Shown: positions 25,591 to 35,794 of the stretch, piece after piece
Layout of the letters: the number at the start of each line of letters is the position of its first letter
How positions within the stretch are numbered: position 1 is the stretch's first letter
Assembly (NCBI RefSeq): GCF_000826065.2
Contig: NZ_LN623543.1
Span: forward strand, 226,144-290,143
DNA from: Tessaracoccus massiliensis
GTDB lineage: Bacteria; Actinomycetota; Actinomycetes; Propionibacteriales; Propionibacteriaceae
Direction: 5' to 3'
DNA length: 64,000 nt
Position numbers and translations under genes: made by a program
The notes under the pieces: model-generated
What the model was told of the DNA's origin: nothing
The model's input: only the letters and a program-made list of their open reading frames with translations
The model's database searches: none

Positions 25591-26084
25591 TCGACCAGGG
25601 TCGTCGGCATCGCGGGGTACCCCAGCACCGTCACGACGGTGTGCCCCGGATGGTCTGCCGACGGTCGTACGTCGATCAGATGCGTGCTGCCCCACGAGAG
25701 CAGATCCATGCCCTTGCCCGCGGTCAGCGTGGTGGGGCCTGACTGGTGGAACGGGATGGCGGAGAACTGGAGGTGCTGGCAGGCGGCGGCCCACGCGTCG
25801 CCTGCCGGCCGCATCGTGTGGATCTGGGCGTAGGAGACCACCGTCTTCGGGGCCGGACCGGTCTGGCTGATGCCGCGCTGGATGAGCCACATGATGCCGA
25901 AGACGAGGCCGAGGACCACCACGAAGACGAGCAGCGCGAGCAGCCCCACCATGGGGTCGATGAGGAAGAAGGCGCCCACGGTCAGCAGTATCACCGCCAA
26001 GGCGATCCCTGAGTAGAGCCGGATGGCCTTCTTGCGCTTGTCCTGCACTGCGGCCAGTTCGGCGGCCAGAATCTGTCGGTCCAT
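25539..26084 (-). CDS. Hypothetical membrane protein
   Basis: 181 residues, function unknown. The N-terminal 25 residues are charged, then two adjacent hydrophobic segments (about 25-42 and 47-70) form a membrane hairpin. The C-terminal 110 residues are soluble and likely cytoplasmic, with no motif I recognise. ATG 26084 lies 7 nt after a TACCAT hexamer. It converges on dnaG and lies 30 bp downstream of the sigma-factor gene on the same strand. Confidence 0.7.
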   Translation of the reverse strand: MDRQILAAELAAVQDKRKKAIRLYSGIALAVILLTVGAFFLIDPMVGLLALLVFVVVLGLVFGIMWLIQRGISQTGPAPKTVVSYAQIHTMRPAGDAWAAACQHLQFSAIPFHQSGPTTLTAGKGMDLLSWGSTHLIDVRPSADHPGHTVVTVLGYPAMPTTLVDYGRSAKVNNAILAAVA

Positions 26085-26091
26085 ACCGAGG

Positions 26092-26097
26092 ATGGTA
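26092..26097 (-). promoter_or_regulatory. -10 element, leaderless membrane-protein gene
   Basis: TACCAT on the minus strand, 7 nt before ATG 26084. Confidence 0.4.
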
Positions 26098-26114
26098 GTG
26101 CGACAGGGGAGCAG

Positions 26115-26954
26115 TCATCCGGCGACGACCCGCGCGTCCCGGTAAGCCGCAGCCGTCGTCGTGCGTTCGCCCGCGAGCAGGTTGCGTGCGGCCTCCAGCG
26201 CCTCCTGTTGCCAGCGCGACACCGTCGAAGGCGACGCGTGCATGATCTCCGCGATCTGCGCGAGGGTCCGGGCAGGGCCCTTCAAACCGAACCGCAGTTG
26301 CAGCACCTGCCTGTGCCGGGGGAGGAGGAGCGCCAGGAAGTCGACGCTGGTCTCCGCCGTGTGCTCGTAGCCAGAACCCTCGGCCATCAACTCCACGTCG
26401 AGGGCCACCAGCTTGATCCTGCCGCGCTGCGTGGCCGTGGGGGACAGGCCGGTCCTGCGGACCACGGCGTCGACGGCGGATTCGGAGGGCTCCACGCCGT
26501 GCGATTCCAGTTCCCGCAGCACCTGTCGCGCCGAGCGTCGATCAGCGCGGCTGACGGATGGATGACCTATCCGGTGCCGGGCCCCGTCGGCCATTTCCCG
26601 CACGAGGTACTCGTGCACAAAGGTGGTGAATCGGAAGCTGCGGGTGTGGTCGAAGCGTCTGATGGCTTCGGCCACCGCCACGCAACCATCCTGGAACAGG
26701 TCATCCTCCGGCAGCCCCGAGAGATAGGAGGCGCGACGGGCGTACTTGATCGCCATGCGGATGCCCACCCAGGCGAACCGCTCGGCGGCCCAGCGCCCGC
26801 GCTCAACGACCTGCGCCAGCCGCGTGTCCTGGGATCCTTCATCGATCAGGTGCGCCGCGTAGAGCCCGGCCTCGACGGCGCGGGCCAACTCCGCGTCCTC
26901 GCCGGGGCCGATCGTGACATGGGGGAGTTCGAGATCTGGAATCATCATGGTCAC
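26115..26954 (-). CDS. Sigma-70 family RNA polymerase sigma factor
   Basis: 279 residues. Region 2 is visible as DDLFQDGCVAVAEAIRRFD with RFTTFVHEYLVREM (about 85-130), which bind core polymerase and the -10 element. Region 4 is visible as LLPRHRQVLQLRFGL with an HTH (ARTLAQIAEIMHASPSTVSR, about 220-260). The first 60 residues match no sigma region. The HTH recognition helix differs from that of housekeeping sigma factors, so it may read a different -35. The regulon is unknown. The start is uncertain: GTG 26954 or ATG 26948/26945; no ribosome-binding site is clear. Confidence 0.8.
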   Translation of the reverse strand: MTMMIPDLELPHVTIGPGEDAELARAVEAGLYAAHLIDEGSQDTRLAQVVERGRWAAERFAWVGIRMAIKYARRASYLSGLPEDDLFQDGCVAVAEAIRRFDHTRSFRFTTFVHEYLVREMADGARHRIGHPSVSRADRRSARQVLRELESHGVEPSESAVDAVVRRTGLSPTATQRGRIKLVALDVELMAEGSGYEHTAETSVDFLALLLPRHRQVLQLRFGLKGPARTLAQIAEIMHASPSTVSRWQQEALEAARNLLAGERTTTAAAYRDARVVAG

Positions 26955-26999
26955 CAGCGTGGTGGCCCAACCGCCCGCGGTCCGGTGCTCACGGGCGAT

Positions 27000-27037
27000 T
27001 GTGGATAAGTATGAACGGACAACACTTCTTTTCCACA
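27000..27037. promoter_or_regulatory. Pair of DnaA-box-like sites
   Basis: TGTGGATAA at 27000-27008 is a perfect DnaA box on the minus strand. TTTTCCACA at 27029-27037 is a one-mismatch box on the plus strand, 20 bp away. They lie between the divergent sigma-factor gene and the gene at 27053, the second only 4 bp from the latter's presumed -10. Confidence 0.5.
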
Positions 27038-27040
27038 GGG

Positions 27041-27046
27041 CACAAT
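27041..27046 (+). promoter_or_regulatory. -10 element, leaderless hypothetical gene
   Basis: CACAAT, 6 nt before ATG 27053; it differs from TANNNT at its first base. Confidence 0.35.
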
Positions 27047-27052
27047 GGGGCC

Positions 27053-27550
27053 ATGGCCTTCTTCACCCGTCCCACCCGCGTCGACTTCGGCGGCCTTGAA
27101 GCCCACCTCGGTAGGAAACCCGGTGTCCTTGCCCACGGGGTGGGTGACAACGCCGTGGTGCTCGCCGTCACCCGGGAAGAGTTGGCGTTGCAGCGCGACG
27201 GCCAGTGGTCGGTCTGGCGGTGGGAGGAGGTGGCAGGCGGCTCCTGGAACGCGGAGACCGCCACCTTCCAGTGGCGCACCATGGACGGGGAGCGTCACGA
27301 GACGCACCTCTCCGAGGAGAACCGCGTGCCGGAGGCGTTCCGCGAGCGGGTGTTGGCCTCCACCCTCGTGCAGACCGTCGTGGACGCCAGCCCTCGGGGC
27401 GTGGTGCAGGTGATCGGAAGGCGTGACCTGTCTCCGCAGCCGGAGACCCACTGGTACGCGGTGCCCTCGGGCGGTGCGGACCTCAACGATCCGCGCACCC
27501 GCGCCGCGGTGGTCGCCGAGACTGATCGGCTCCGCTCCGAGTACTTCTGA
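27053..27550 (+). CDS. Hypothetical protein
   Basis: 165 residues, soluble, function unknown. The first 80 residues look like a beta-rich PH-like fold with paired Trp residues ([14 protein letters not shown]). The C-terminal half is mixed helical ([19 protein letters not shown]). Codon use matches its neighbours, so it is very likely a real gene. ATG 27053 is preferred; in-frame ATG 27011 and TTG 26999 would start within the DnaA-box region. Confidence 0.7.
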   Translation: MAFFTRPTRVDFGGLEAHLGRKPGVLAHGVGDNAVVLAVTREELALQRDGQWSVWRWEEVAGGSWNAETATFQWRTMDGERHETHLSEENRVPEAFRERVLASTLVQTVVDASPRGVVQVIGRRDLSPQPETHWYAVPSGGADLNDPRTRAAVVAETDRLRSEYF

Positions 27551-27622
27551 GGCCCCTGCGCCGGTTTTCGTTTCGGTTGCGTTACAAGCTTTTTACGCTC
27601 TGTCGCACGGGCCCGAAACGCG

Positions 27623-27652
27623 TTGCCGGACGCCTCGGGCGGAACCTACTGT
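27623..27652 (+). promoter_or_regulatory. Promoter of gltBD
   Basis: TTGCCG (27623-27628) and TACTGT (27647-27652) with an 18-bp spacer. The transcript would have a leader of about 50 nt carrying AGGAGGT at 27696-27702, unlike the leaderless neighbours. Confidence 0.45.
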
Positions 27653-27707
27653 TTCTCACGGCCACCGGGAGCCGGTGGTGGCATGCCCAGCACCCAGGAG
27701 GTCCGCG

Positions 27708-30700
27708 ATGAACAGAAGTGTGTTCCCACACCGCGAGAAGGTCGGCCTCTACGATCCCGTCAACGAGCATGACGCCTGCGGCGTGGCCTTCGTGGCGCAA
27801 CTCGACGGCGTGCCGCGGCACAGCATCGTCGCCAAGGGCCTGGAGGCGCTGCGCAACCTGGACCATCGGGGCGCCACCGGTGCCGATGAAGCCGCCGGCG
27901 ACGGCGCGGGCATCCTCGTCCAAGTGCCCGACGCCTGGCTGCGGGAGGTCGTCGACGCCAAGCTGCCCGAGGCGGGGGAGTACGCCGTCGGGATGGCCTT
28001 CCTGCCCACAGACGCCGCTGAGCGGGCCACCGCGAAGGAGCAGATCGCCGCCATCGCCGACGAGGTGGAGCTCGACGTGGTGGCCTGGCGCGAGGTCCCC
28101 GTGGAGACCGGCACGCTCTCGCCGATCTCGCTGGGCGCGATGCCGCACTTCGAGCAGCTGATCGTCAAGGGCCGGGAGGACCAGGCGGGCATCGAGCTGG
28201 ACCGGTTCGCCTTCGTGCTGCGCCGCCGCGTCCAGCACGAGGTGGGTGTCTACTTCGCGTCGCTGTCCTCGCGCACCCTGGTCTACAAGGGGATGCTCAC
28301 CACGGATCAGCTCGAGGAGGTCTTCCCCGATCTGCACGACGAGCGCATCACCTCCGCGTTGGCGTTGGTGCACTCCCGGTTCTCCACCAACACGTTCCCG
28401 GCCTGGGAGTTGGCCCACCCGTACCGGATGATCGCCCACAACGGCGAGATCAACACCGTCCGCGGTAACCGCAACTGGATGCGGGCCCGCGAGGCGCTGC
28501 TGACCAGCGACAAGATTCCAGGCTCGCTCAGCCGGATCTTCCCGATCTGCACCCCCGATGGCTCAGATTCGGCCTCGTTCGACGAGGTACTCGAGCTACT
28601 GCATCTGGGCGGGCGCTCCCTGCCCCACGCGGTGCTGATGATGATCCCCGAGGCGTGGGAGCAGCACGAGGAGATGGACGAGGCCCGCCGCGCCTTCTAC
28701 GAGTTCCACTCGATGATCATGGAACCCTGGGACGGTCCCGCCTGCATGACGTTCACGGATGGTTCCGTGATCGGCGCCTGCCTCGACCGCAACGGCCTGC
28801 GCCCGGGACGCTACTGGGAGACGGCCGACGGCCTGGTGGTATTCGCGTCCGAGGCCGGCGTCCTGCCCATTGAGCCCGCAGACGTCGTCCGCAAGGGCCG
28901 CCTCCAACCCGGACGCATGCTGCTGGTGGACCTCGAGCGTCACGCCGTGGTCTCCGACGACGAGATCAAGGGCGAGCTGGCCGCCGAGCATCCCTATGGG
29001 CAGTGGGTCGCCGAGCACAAGATCCTGCTCGACGAGTTGCCCAGCCGCGCCCACATCGTGCACTCGCACGCCTCCGTGACCCGGCGCCAGCAGGTCTTCG
29101 GGTACACGCACGAGGAGCTGCGCGCGCTCATCGCGCCGATGGCCAACGCCGGCTCGGAGGCCATCGGCTCGATGGGCACAGACGCCCCGATCGCGGTGCT
29201 GAGCAGCCGGCCGAGGCTGATCTTCGACTACTTCAAGCAACTCTTCGCGCAGGTCACCAACCCGCCGCTCGACGCCATCCGCGAGGAGCTCGTGACGTCC
29301 CTGACCGCCAAGATCGGCCCGGAGCGCAACCTCCTCGAGCCGGTGCCGCAGGCCGCGCGGATGATCATGATGAACAAGCCCATCCTGGATTCCGAGCAGC
29401 TCGCCAAGATCGTGCGGCTCGGGCAGGACGACGACGTGCCGGGCTACACCACCCACGTGGTGCGCGGCCTCTACAAGGTGGCCGGCGGGGGGCGTGCGTT
29501 GGCGCGCAAGATCGACGAGATCTGCGATGAGGTCTCGGCCGCCATCCGCGGCGGCGCCCGGGCGATCGTGCTGTCGGACCGCCACTCAACGGCGGAGCTC
29601 GCCCCCATCCCCTCGCTGTTGCTGACCGCCGCGGTGCACCACCACCTCGTGCGGGAGAAGACCCGCACGCAGGCAGGTCTGGTGGTCGAGGCCGGTGACG
29701 TGCGCGAGGTGCATCACGTGGCGCTCCTGCTGGGTTACGGCGCCGCGGCGGTGAACCCGTACCTGGTGTTCGAGTCCGCAGAGGACATGGCCAGGCGGGA
29801 GGTCTACGTGGACGTGACCCCTGAGCAGGCCATCGCCAACGTGACCAAGGCGCTGGCCAAGGGCGTGCTGAAGGTGATGAGCAAGATGGGGGTCAGCACC
29901 ATCGCCTCCTACACCGGCGCCCAGATCTTCGAATGCGTCGGCCTCAGCCACGATGTGGTGGAGCGCTACTTCACCGGCACCACCAGCCGGCTCGGCGGGC
30001 TCAGCCTCGACGACATCGCCGCGGAGATCAAGGCGCGCCACCTGCAGGGCTACCCTGCAGACGGCATCCCGCTGGCGCACCGCGACCTCCTCGTGGGCGG
30101 GGAGTACCAGTGGCGCCGCGAGGGTGAGCCCCACCTCTTCGACCCCGAAACCGTCTTCCGGCTCCAACACTCAACCTCGACCGGCGACTACGCAGCCTTC
30201 AAGCGCTACAGCGCGCTGGTCAACGACAACTCGGCACGGATCATGACGCTGCGCTCGCTGATGGAGTTCGCAGCCGCCGAGCCGATCAGCATCGACGAGG
30301 TGGAGCCGGTCAGCGAGATCGTCAAGCGGTTCTCCACCGGGGCCATGAGCTACGGCTCCATCTCGATGGAGGCCCACCAGACGCTGGCCGTGGCCATGAA
30401 CCGCCTGGGCGCGAAGTCGAACACGGGCGAGGGCGGCGAGGACTCCGAGCGACTCCACGATCCCGCGCGCCGCTCCGCCATCAAGCAGGTGGCCTCCGGT
30501 CGCTTCGGCGTGACCAGCGAATACCTCACCTACGCCCAAGACATCCAGATCAAGATGGCCCAGGGTGCCAAGCCGGGTGAGGGCGGCCAACTGCCGGGGC
30601 CCAAGGTGTACCCGTGGGTGGCGAAGACCCGCCACTCGACGCCGGGCGTGGGCCTCATCTCGCCGCCGCCGCACCACGACATCTACTCGATCGAGGACCT

Positions 30701-32237
30701 CAAGCAGCTCATCCACGACCTCAAGTGCGCCAATCCCTCGGCCCGCGTGCACGTCAAGCTCGTCTCCGAGGTGGGCGTCGGTACGGTCGCCGCGGGGGTC
30801 AGCAAGGCCAAGGCCGACGTCGTGCTCATCTCGGGCCACGACGGCGGCACCGGCGCCGCGCCGCTCACCTCGGTCAAGCACGCGGGCGCACCCTGGGAAC
30901 TCGGCCTGGCCGAGACGCAGCAGACCCTGCTCCTCAACGGCCTGCGCGACCGCATCGTCGTGCAGTGCGACGGGCAGCTCAAAACCGGCCGCGACGTACT
31001 GGTCGCCGCCCTGCTGGGCGCGGAGGAGTTCGGGTTCGCCACTGCGCCGCTGGTGGTCTCGGGCTGCATCATGATGCGCGTGTGCCACAAGGACACCTGC
31101 CCCGTGGGCATCGCCACGCAGAACCCCGAACTGCGCGGCAAGTTCCACGGCGACCCGGATCACGTGGTCAACTTCTTCGAGTTCATCGCGCAGGAGGTGC
31201 GCGAACTGCTCGCACAGCTCGGCCTGCGCTCCATCGAGGAGGCCGTCGGCCGCGTCGACCTCCTTGAGGTGGGTAGGGCGGTGGGCCACTGGAAGACACG
31301 GGGCCTCGACCTGGCACCCGTCCTGCAGCGGATCGAACTGCCCGACGGCGCCAAGCCGCACCGCACGACCACGCAGGACCACGGCCTCGACGCCAAGCTC
31401 GACGTTGAACTGATCCGCTTGGCGGAGCCGGCGTTGACCCGAGGCGAGCAGGTTCGCCATTCCCTGGCCGTGCGCAACGTGGACCGCACGGTGGGCACCA
31501 TGCTGGGCCACGAGGTCACCAAGGCGACCGACGGGCTGGGGTTGGCGCCCGGCACGATCGAGTTCACGCTCACCGGCACCGGCGGGCAGAGCTTCGGCGC
31601 GTTCCTGCCCAGGGGGGTGACGCTGCGCCTCATCGGCGACAGCAACGACTACTTCGGCAAGGGGCTCTCCGGCGGGCGGCTGATCGTCACGCCGCCCTCG
31701 GACGTCTCGTTCGATCCCGCGGAGCAGATCGTGGCCGGCAACGTGATCGCCTACGGCGCCACCTCGGGCCAGCTGTTCCTCCGCGGCAGGGTGGGCGAGC
31801 GGTTCTGCGTGCGCAACTCCGGCGCCACCGCCGTCGTCGAGGGCGTGGGTGACCACGGCTGCGAGTACATGACCGGCGGCGAGGTACTCGTGTTGGGCGG
31901 CACCGGCCGCAACTTCGCCGCAGGTATGTCCGGCGGCGTGGCCTGGGTGCTCGACCTCAATCCGCTGCGCCTCAACACCGAACTGGTAGACCCCGTCGAC
32001 CCGGCTGACGGCGACATCGCCCGCATCCGTGAACTGCTCGCCGAACACCGCGAGGAAACGGGCTCGCTGGTGGCCGACGGCCTGCTGGCGCTCGCCGACG
32101 ACGAGCTGAAGCTGCGCTTCACCAAGGTGGAGCCGCGCGACTACGCCCGCGTCATGGCCGTCCAGGCGACCGCACTGGCCGACGGCGCCGACGAGACAGA
32201 GATCACCGAGATGATGATGGAGGCCGCTCATGGCTGA
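27708..32237 (+). CDS. gltB: Glutamate synthase, large subunit
   Basis: Transfers the amide of glutamine to 2-oxoglutarate to make glutamate. The 1509-residue product has a short propeptide and a catalytic Cys (C24 in HDACGVAF) for the class II amidotransferase domain (to about 430), a central domain, the FMN barrel (GAMSYGSIS, near 880) with a 3Fe-4S site ([12 protein letters not shown], near 1120), and a C-terminal GXGXG beta-helix (about 1255-1450). ATG 27708 follows AGGAGGT by 5 nt. The open frame extends further upstream but is not coding there. Confidence 0.97.
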   Translation: MNRSVFPHREKVGLYDPVNEHDACGVAFVAQLDGVPRHSIVAKGLEALRNLDHRGATGADEAAGDGAGILVQVPDAWLREVVDAKLPEAGEYAVGMAFLPTDAAERATAKEQIAAIADEVELDVVAWREVPVETGTLSPISLGAMPHFEQLIVKGREDQAGIELDRFAFVLRRRVQHEVGVYFASLSSRTLVYKGMLTTDQLEEVFPDLHDERITSALALVHSRFSTNTFPAWELAHPYRMIAHNGEINTVRGNRNWMRAREALLTSDKIPGSLSRIFPICTPDGSDSASFDEVLELLHLGGRSLPHAVLMMIPEAWEQHEEMDEARRAFYEFHSMIMEPWDGPACMTFTDGSVIGACLDRNGLRPGRYWETADGLVVFASEAGVLPIEPADVVRKGRLQPGRMLLVDLERHAVVSDDEIKGELAAEHPYGQWVAEHKILLDELPSRAHIVHSHASVTRRQQVFGYTHEELRALIAPMANAGSEAIGSMGTDAPIAVLSSRPRLIFDYFKQLFAQVTNPPLDAIREELVTSLTAKIGPERNLLEPVPQAARMIMMNKPILDSEQLAKIVRLGQDDDVPGYTTHVVRGLYKVAGGGRALARKIDEICDEVSAAIRGGARAIVLSDRHSTAELAPIPSLLLTAAVHHHLVREKTRTQAGLVVEAGDVREVHHVALLLGYGAAAVNPYLVFESAEDMARREVYVDVTPEQAIANVTKALAKGVLKVMSKMGVSTIASYTGAQIFECVGLSHDVVERYFTGTTSRLGGLSLDDIAAEIKARHLQGYPADGIPLAHRDLLVGGEYQWRREGEPHLFDPETVFRLQHSTSTGDYAAFKRYSALVNDNSARIMTLRSLMEFAAAEPISIDEVEPVSEIVKRFSTGAMSYGSISMEAHQTLAVAMNRLGAKSNTGEGGEDSERLHDPARRSAIKQVASGRFGVTSEYLTYAQDIQIKMAQGAKPGEGGQLPGPKVYPWVAKTRHSTPGVGLISPPPHHDIYSIEDLKQLIHDLKCANPSARVHVKLVSEVGVGTVAAGVSKAKADVVLISGHDGGTGAAPLTSVKHAGAPWELGLAETQQTLLLNGLRDRIVVQCDGQLKTGRDVLVAALLGAEEFGFATAPLVVSGCIMMRVCHKDTCPVGIATQNPELRGKFHGDPDHVVNFFEFIAQEVRELLAQLGLRSIEEAVGRVDLLEVGRAVGHWKTRGLDLAPVLQRIELPDGAKPHRTTTQDHGLDAKLDVELIRLAEPALTRGEQVRHSLAVRNVDRTVGTMLGHEVTKATDGLGLAPGTIEFTLTGTGGQSFGAFLPRGVTLRLIGDSNDYFGKGLSGGRLIVTPPSDVSFDPAEQIVAGNVIAYGATSGQLFLRGRVGERFCVRNSGATAVVEGVGDHGCEYMTGGEVLVLGGTGRNFAAGMSGGVAWVLDLNPLRLNTELVDPVDPADGDIARIRELLAEHREETGSLVADGLLALADDELKLRFTKVEPRDYARVMAVQATALADGADETEITEMMMEAAHG

Positions 32238-33696
32238 TCCGAAGGGATTCATGACCACTCCGCGCGAAGTGGCCGCACGCCGCCCCGTCGAGGAGCGGAT
32301 CAACGACTGGAACGAGGTCTACCCGGGCACACCGGGGCGGGCGCTGCTGCCCATCATCGGGAAGCAGGCGGGCCGCTGCATGGACTGCGGCATCCCGTTC
32401 TGCCACAACGGCTGCCCCCTGGGCAACCTCATTCCCGAGTGGAACGACCTGGTGTGGCGCGACGAATGGCAGCCGGCCCTGGAGCGCCTGCACGCCACCA
32501 ACAACTTCCCCGAGTTCACCGGAAGGCTGTGCCCCGCGCCGTGCGAGACCGCCTGCGTGGTGGGCATCAACCGGGATGCGGTGACGATCAAGAACGTCGA
32601 GGTCGCCATCATCGACAAGGCGTGGGACGACTCGCGCGTCGTGCCGCAGCAACCCGAATGGCACACCGCCAAGACCGTGGCCGTCGTCGGCTCCGGCCCG
32701 GCGGGCATGGCTGCCGCTCAACAGCTCACCCGAGCCGGGCACACCGTCGTGGTCTACGAGCGGGCCGACGCCATCGGCGGGCTCATGCGCTACGGCATCC
32801 CGGAGTTCAAGCTGGAGAAGTCGGTCCTCCACCGCCGCATCAAGCAGATGGTGTTGGAGGGCACGCAGTTCAAGACCGGGGCGGAGATCGGCGTCGACAT
32901 CAGCGGCGCGGACCTGCGCGACCAGTACGAGGCCGTGGTGCTGGCCATCGGCGCCACCGCCGCGCGCGACCTGCCCGTCCCCGGCCGCGAACTTGCGGGA
33001 ATCCACCAGGCGATGGAGTACCTCCCGCAGGCGAACCGGGCTGCCCTGGGGCAGGTCGTCGAGGATCAGATCACCGCCGAGGGTAGGGACGTGGTGATCA
33101 TCGGCGGCGGCGACACCGGCGCCGACTGCCTGGGCACTGCCATCCGGCAGGGCGCCCGTTCCATCACGCAGTTGGAGATCATGCCGATGCCTCCAGAGGC
33201 TCGCCCCGCCGGGCAGCCGTGGCCGACGTACCCGATGACGTTCAAGGTCTCCTCGGCGCACGAGGAGGGCGGCGAGCGCGTCTACGCGGTCTCGACCAAC
33301 CGCTTCGTCGGCGACGACGAGGGCCGCGTCAGTGGCCTCCAACTGGTGGAGGTGCGCTTCGAGGCCGGCAGGTTCGAGCCCGTGGGGGGTACGGAGCGCG
33401 AGATCCCGGCGCAACTGGTGCTGTTGGCCATGGGTTTCACCGGCCCCCAGCAGGCCGGCCTGGTGGAGGAACTGGGGCTCGCCCTCGATGCGAGGGGCAA
33501 CATCCAACGCGATGAGTCCTACGAGACCTCCGTCCCCGGCGTCTTCGCGTGCGGCGACGCGGGTCGCGGCCAGTCGCTGATCGTGTGGGCCATCGCCGAG
33601 GGTCGCTCCGCTGCGCGCGGGGTCGACGAATACCTCAGCGGCTCGTCGAAGCTGCCGCGCCCGATCGGCCCCGAGGTGCGCCAGTTGCTGGTCTAG
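32230..33696 (+). CDS. gltD: Glutamate synthase, small subunit
   Basis: Provides electrons from NADPH through FAD and 4Fe-4S centres to GltB. The 488-residue product has N-terminal Cys clusters ([14 protein letters not shown] and CPAPCETAC), an FAD-binding [13 protein letters not shown] (near 150) and an NADPH-binding [12 protein letters not shown] (near 290). The start overlaps the gltB stop by 8 nt, so the subunits are translated together. Confidence 0.97.
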   Translation: MADPKGFMTTPREVAARRPVEERINDWNEVYPGTPGRALLPIIGKQAGRCMDCGIPFCHNGCPLGNLIPEWNDLVWRDEWQPALERLHATNNFPEFTGRLCPAPCETACVVGINRDAVTIKNVEVAIIDKAWDDSRVVPQQPEWHTAKTVAVVGSGPAGMAAAQQLTRAGHTVVVYERADAIGGLMRYGIPEFKLEKSVLHRRIKQMVLEGTQFKTGAEIGVDISGADLRDQYEAVVLAIGATAARDLPVPGRELAGIHQAMEYLPQANRAALGQVVEDQITAEGRDVVIIGGGDTGADCLGTAIRQGARSITQLEIMPMPPEARPAGQPWPTYPMTFKVSSAHEEGGERVYAVSTNRFVGDDEGRVSGLQLVEVRFEAGRFEPVGGTEREIPAQLVLLAMGFTGPQQAGLVEELGLALDARGNIQRDESYETSVPGVFACGDAGRGQSLIVWAIAEGRSAARGVDEYLSGSSKLPRPIGPEVRQLLV

Positions 33697-33706
33697 CGGG
33701 GAGGAC

Positions 33707-33712
33707 TACCCT
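33707..33712 (+). promoter_or_regulatory. -10 element, leaderless transporter gene
   Basis: TACCCT, 6 nt before GTG 33719. Confidence 0.4.
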
Positions 33713-33718
33713 GAGGTC

Positions 33719-35290
33719 GTGCTCGATCTGCTGCTTGCCTCCCCTCTCCTGACGATCATGCTCGTGGTGGCGCTCGGCGCCGCCGTGGGCATCATCCCGT
33801 TCGGCCCTCTGCGGTTCGGGGCAGCGGGCGCCCTGTTCGTCGGTCTCGCGCTCGGCGCCGTCGAACCGGCGCTGGGGGAGAACCTCGGCAACATCTCGAC
33901 GCTGGGCCTGGCGCTGTTCGTCTACACCGTCGGCGTCGCGGCAGGGGAGACGTTCTTCGCGGACCTGCGGCGGCAACTGCCGCTGATGGGGCTGGCGATC
34001 GGGGTGGTCGCTGTCGTCACGGTGCTGGCCATCCTGGCGGGCCGGGCATTCGGGCTCAGCCCGGGGATGATCGCCGGCGTTCTGGCCGGCTCCCTGACCT
34101 CAACCCCGGCGCTGGCCGCAGCCACGGAGGCCACGGGCAGCGCGGACGCCGGAGTCGGCTACTCGCTGGGCTACCCCGTCGGCGTGGTGCTGGCGATCAT
34201 CGTCGTGGCCATCGTCGTGCCACGCAAGTGGCCGGGCCGCAAGGACGAGCCCTCGGCCAACGCAGAGGGCATCGTCGCCGAATCCGTCGCGGTGGACCGC
34301 ACCACGCCGCTGCGCGGGGTGCCGGGCTGGTCCGACGAGGCGATCAAGATGAGCTACCTGGTACGCGACGGTCACACGCGGGTGCTCTCGCCCGGCGAAG
34401 ACCTCCAACCGGGGGACCGCGTGCTGGTGGTGGGCTCTCCGAAGGCCGTGGGCAGGGCGATCGACTTCCTGGGGACCCGCATGGAACAGGAACTCACCAC
34501 CGACCGCGGTTCCGTCGACTTCCGCCGCTTCGTCGTGTCGTCGGACCACGTCGCCGGGCGCTCGGTGGCGCAGCTCAACCTGCCGGGTCGCTTCGGGGGC
34601 GTCATCACCCGCGTGCGTCGAGGCGACGCCGACCTGCTGGCCAAGGATGACCTGGTCCTGCAGCCCGGTGACCGGGTCCTCGCGGTGGGCCCGCAGCGCG
34701 ATCTTGACACGATCGGCACCTTCTTCGGGGACTCGGAGCGCAAGGTCTCCGAGGTCGACGCCCTGGCGCTCGGCCTCGGCCTGGTGCTGGGCCTGCTGCT
34801 CGGCTCGGTGGTCATCCCGCTGCCGGGCGGCATCGACTTCTCGCTGGGCCCCGCTGCCGGCCCCCTGGTGGTCGGCATGATCCTCGGCGCGATGCACCGC
34901 ACCGGCCCGCTGCTCTGGTCGATCCCGTTGTCGGTGAACCTCACCATCCGGCAGCTCGGCCTCCTGCTGTTCCTCGCGACGGTGGGCCTGGCATCGGGCC
35001 CCATGTTCGCCGAGCAGGCCCTCACCGGCACCGGCGTGCGCGCAGGCGCCCTGGCCGCGGCCATCGTGGCCGCCTCGGCGATCGCCTTCATGGCGGGCAC
35101 CCGCACGATGGGTCTGTCCGCCCCGCGCGCCGCCGGGGGCTTCGCCGGCTACATCGGCCAGCCCGCCATCCTGGCCTTCGCCAACGAGCGCGTCGACGAC
35201 GACCGGATCGAGGCCGGCTACGCGGCACTCTTCGCCCTGGGCATTATCGCCAAGATCCTCGCCGTCCAGGTGATCGCCGCACTCGACTGA
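33719..35290 (+). CDS. AspT/YidE/YbjL-family transporter with RCK_C domains
   Basis: 523-residue membrane protein of the aspartate:alanine exchanger family. Two blocks of about five membrane segments (about 5-180 and 345-523) flank a soluble centre with two TrkA-C (RCK_C) domains (EDLQPGDRVLVVG and DDLVLQPGDRVLAVG). The N-terminal block holds GSLTSTPALAAATE, and the second block the related GGFAGYIGQPAILAFANE. The substrate is unproven; a link to glutamate metabolism through neighbouring gltBD is only suggestive. Confidence 0.85.
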   Translation: MLDLLLASPLLTIMLVVALGAAVGIIPFGPLRFGAAGALFVGLALGAVEPALGENLGNISTLGLALFVYTVGVAAGETFFADLRRQLPLMGLAIGVVAVVTVLAILAGRAFGLSPGMIAGVLAGSLTSTPALAAATEATGSADAGVGYSLGYPVGVVLAIIVVAIVVPRKWPGRKDEPSANAEGIVAESVAVDRTTPLRGVPGWSDEAIKMSYLVRDGHTRVLSPGEDLQPGDRVLVVGSPKAVGRAIDFLGTRMEQELTTDRGSVDFRRFVVSSDHVAGRSVAQLNLPGRFGGVITRVRRGDADLLAKDDLVLQPGDRVLAVGPQRDLDTIGTFFGDSERKVSEVDALALGLGLVLGLLLGSVVIPLPGGIDFSLGPAAGPLVVGMILGAMHRTGPLLWSIPLSVNLTIRQLGLLLFLATVGLASGPMFAEQALTGTGVRAGALAAAIVAASAIAFMAGTRTMGLSAPRAAGGFAGYIGQPAILAFANERVDDDRIEAGYAALFALGIIAKILAVQVIAALD

Positions 35291-35308
35291 CCCATCGGCT
35301 GGCCCTGA

Positions 35309-35327
35309 GCGTCGCGCCCCGCGACGC
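35309..35327 (+). terminator. Hairpin after the AspT-type gene
   Basis: GCGTCGC and GCGACGC form a 7-bp stem around 5 nt, 18 nt after the stop. There is no T-run. Confidence 0.45.
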
Positions 35328-35328
35328 T

Positions 35329-35392
35329 GGTTGAGCCTGCGAGCGCAGCGAGCAGTGTCGACACCGCTGCAGCATGTCTGCTGGTGTAACCA
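35329..35392. repeat. Dispersed intergenic repeat, copy B
   Basis: GGTTGAGCCTGCGAGC, then GCGAGCAGTGTCG, then ACCGCTG and GCATGTC. It matches copy C (63559) over more than 50 bp with few differences, and copy A (23329) at its ends. Confidence 0.7.
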
Positions 35393-35750
35393 CCGCCCGG
35401 GTCGCTGTGGGGAAGGGGCTGGGTCCCCGCTCACACCCCCAGCGCCCTAGAGCATCAGCCCGGCACCTGTGGTCAGCCTCAGCGTCAAGGAGTGGCCGGG
35501 GGCGGGGGGATGCAAGTACGCGCGCCGAGCCCGGACCCCACCCAGGTAGTTGTTGCCCGACAGTGTCGACCACCTTCGGAGTACCCCGCCCCCGGACACG
35601 ACGGCAACAACAGCGGCCACGGTTTCGGCAACACCCCACACCATCCTGAGGGTGTGGCAACCAGCTGTGGCTGAGGTGCTCAATGCGCTGCGGGGGCCGT
35701 TCGTTGTTCGCGCGGGCGCTCACGCTCAGGGACCGGACGGCGGGAGCAGG
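35393..35750. other. Noncoding interval upstream of dnaE with inverted repeats
   Basis: No convincing ORF on either strand. It contains a perfect 9-bp inverted repeat GTTGTTGCC / GGCAACAAC (35549-35557 and 35603-35611) enclosing CGACAGTGTCG. A second repeat, CCACACC / GGTGTGG (35636-35642 and 35651-35657), follows. It could encode a structured RNA or be a degraded region. Confidence 0.4.
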
Positions 35751-35784
35751 TATGGTGGGTGGCTGTCGGTCGGTTCAGTGGAGG
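35751..35784 (+). promoter_or_regulatory. -10 and Shine-Dalgarno sequence setting the dnaE start
   Basis: TATGGT (35751-35756) and GGAGG (35780-35784). The GTG at 35759 is too near the -10 to be transcribed whole; GTG 35795 lies 10 nt after GGAGG. Confidence 0.45.
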
Positions 35785-35794
35785 TTGGTTGTCA

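Noticed and set aside
27570-27625. Possible GlnR or AmtR nitrogen-control site before gltB
   Set aside because: GTTAC and GAAAC-like pieces occur but not with the 6-bp spacing of the known GlnR site; too weak to claim.
30171-32303. 710-codon open frame antisense to gltB
   Set aside because: Fully covered by gltB, with the motif-free, His/Val/Leu-rich pattern of a shadow frame.
35447-35683. 78-codon minus-strand ORF upstream of dnaE
   Set aside because: No ribosome-binding site, no -10 at the leaderless distance and no coherent fold; the inverted repeats explain the region better.
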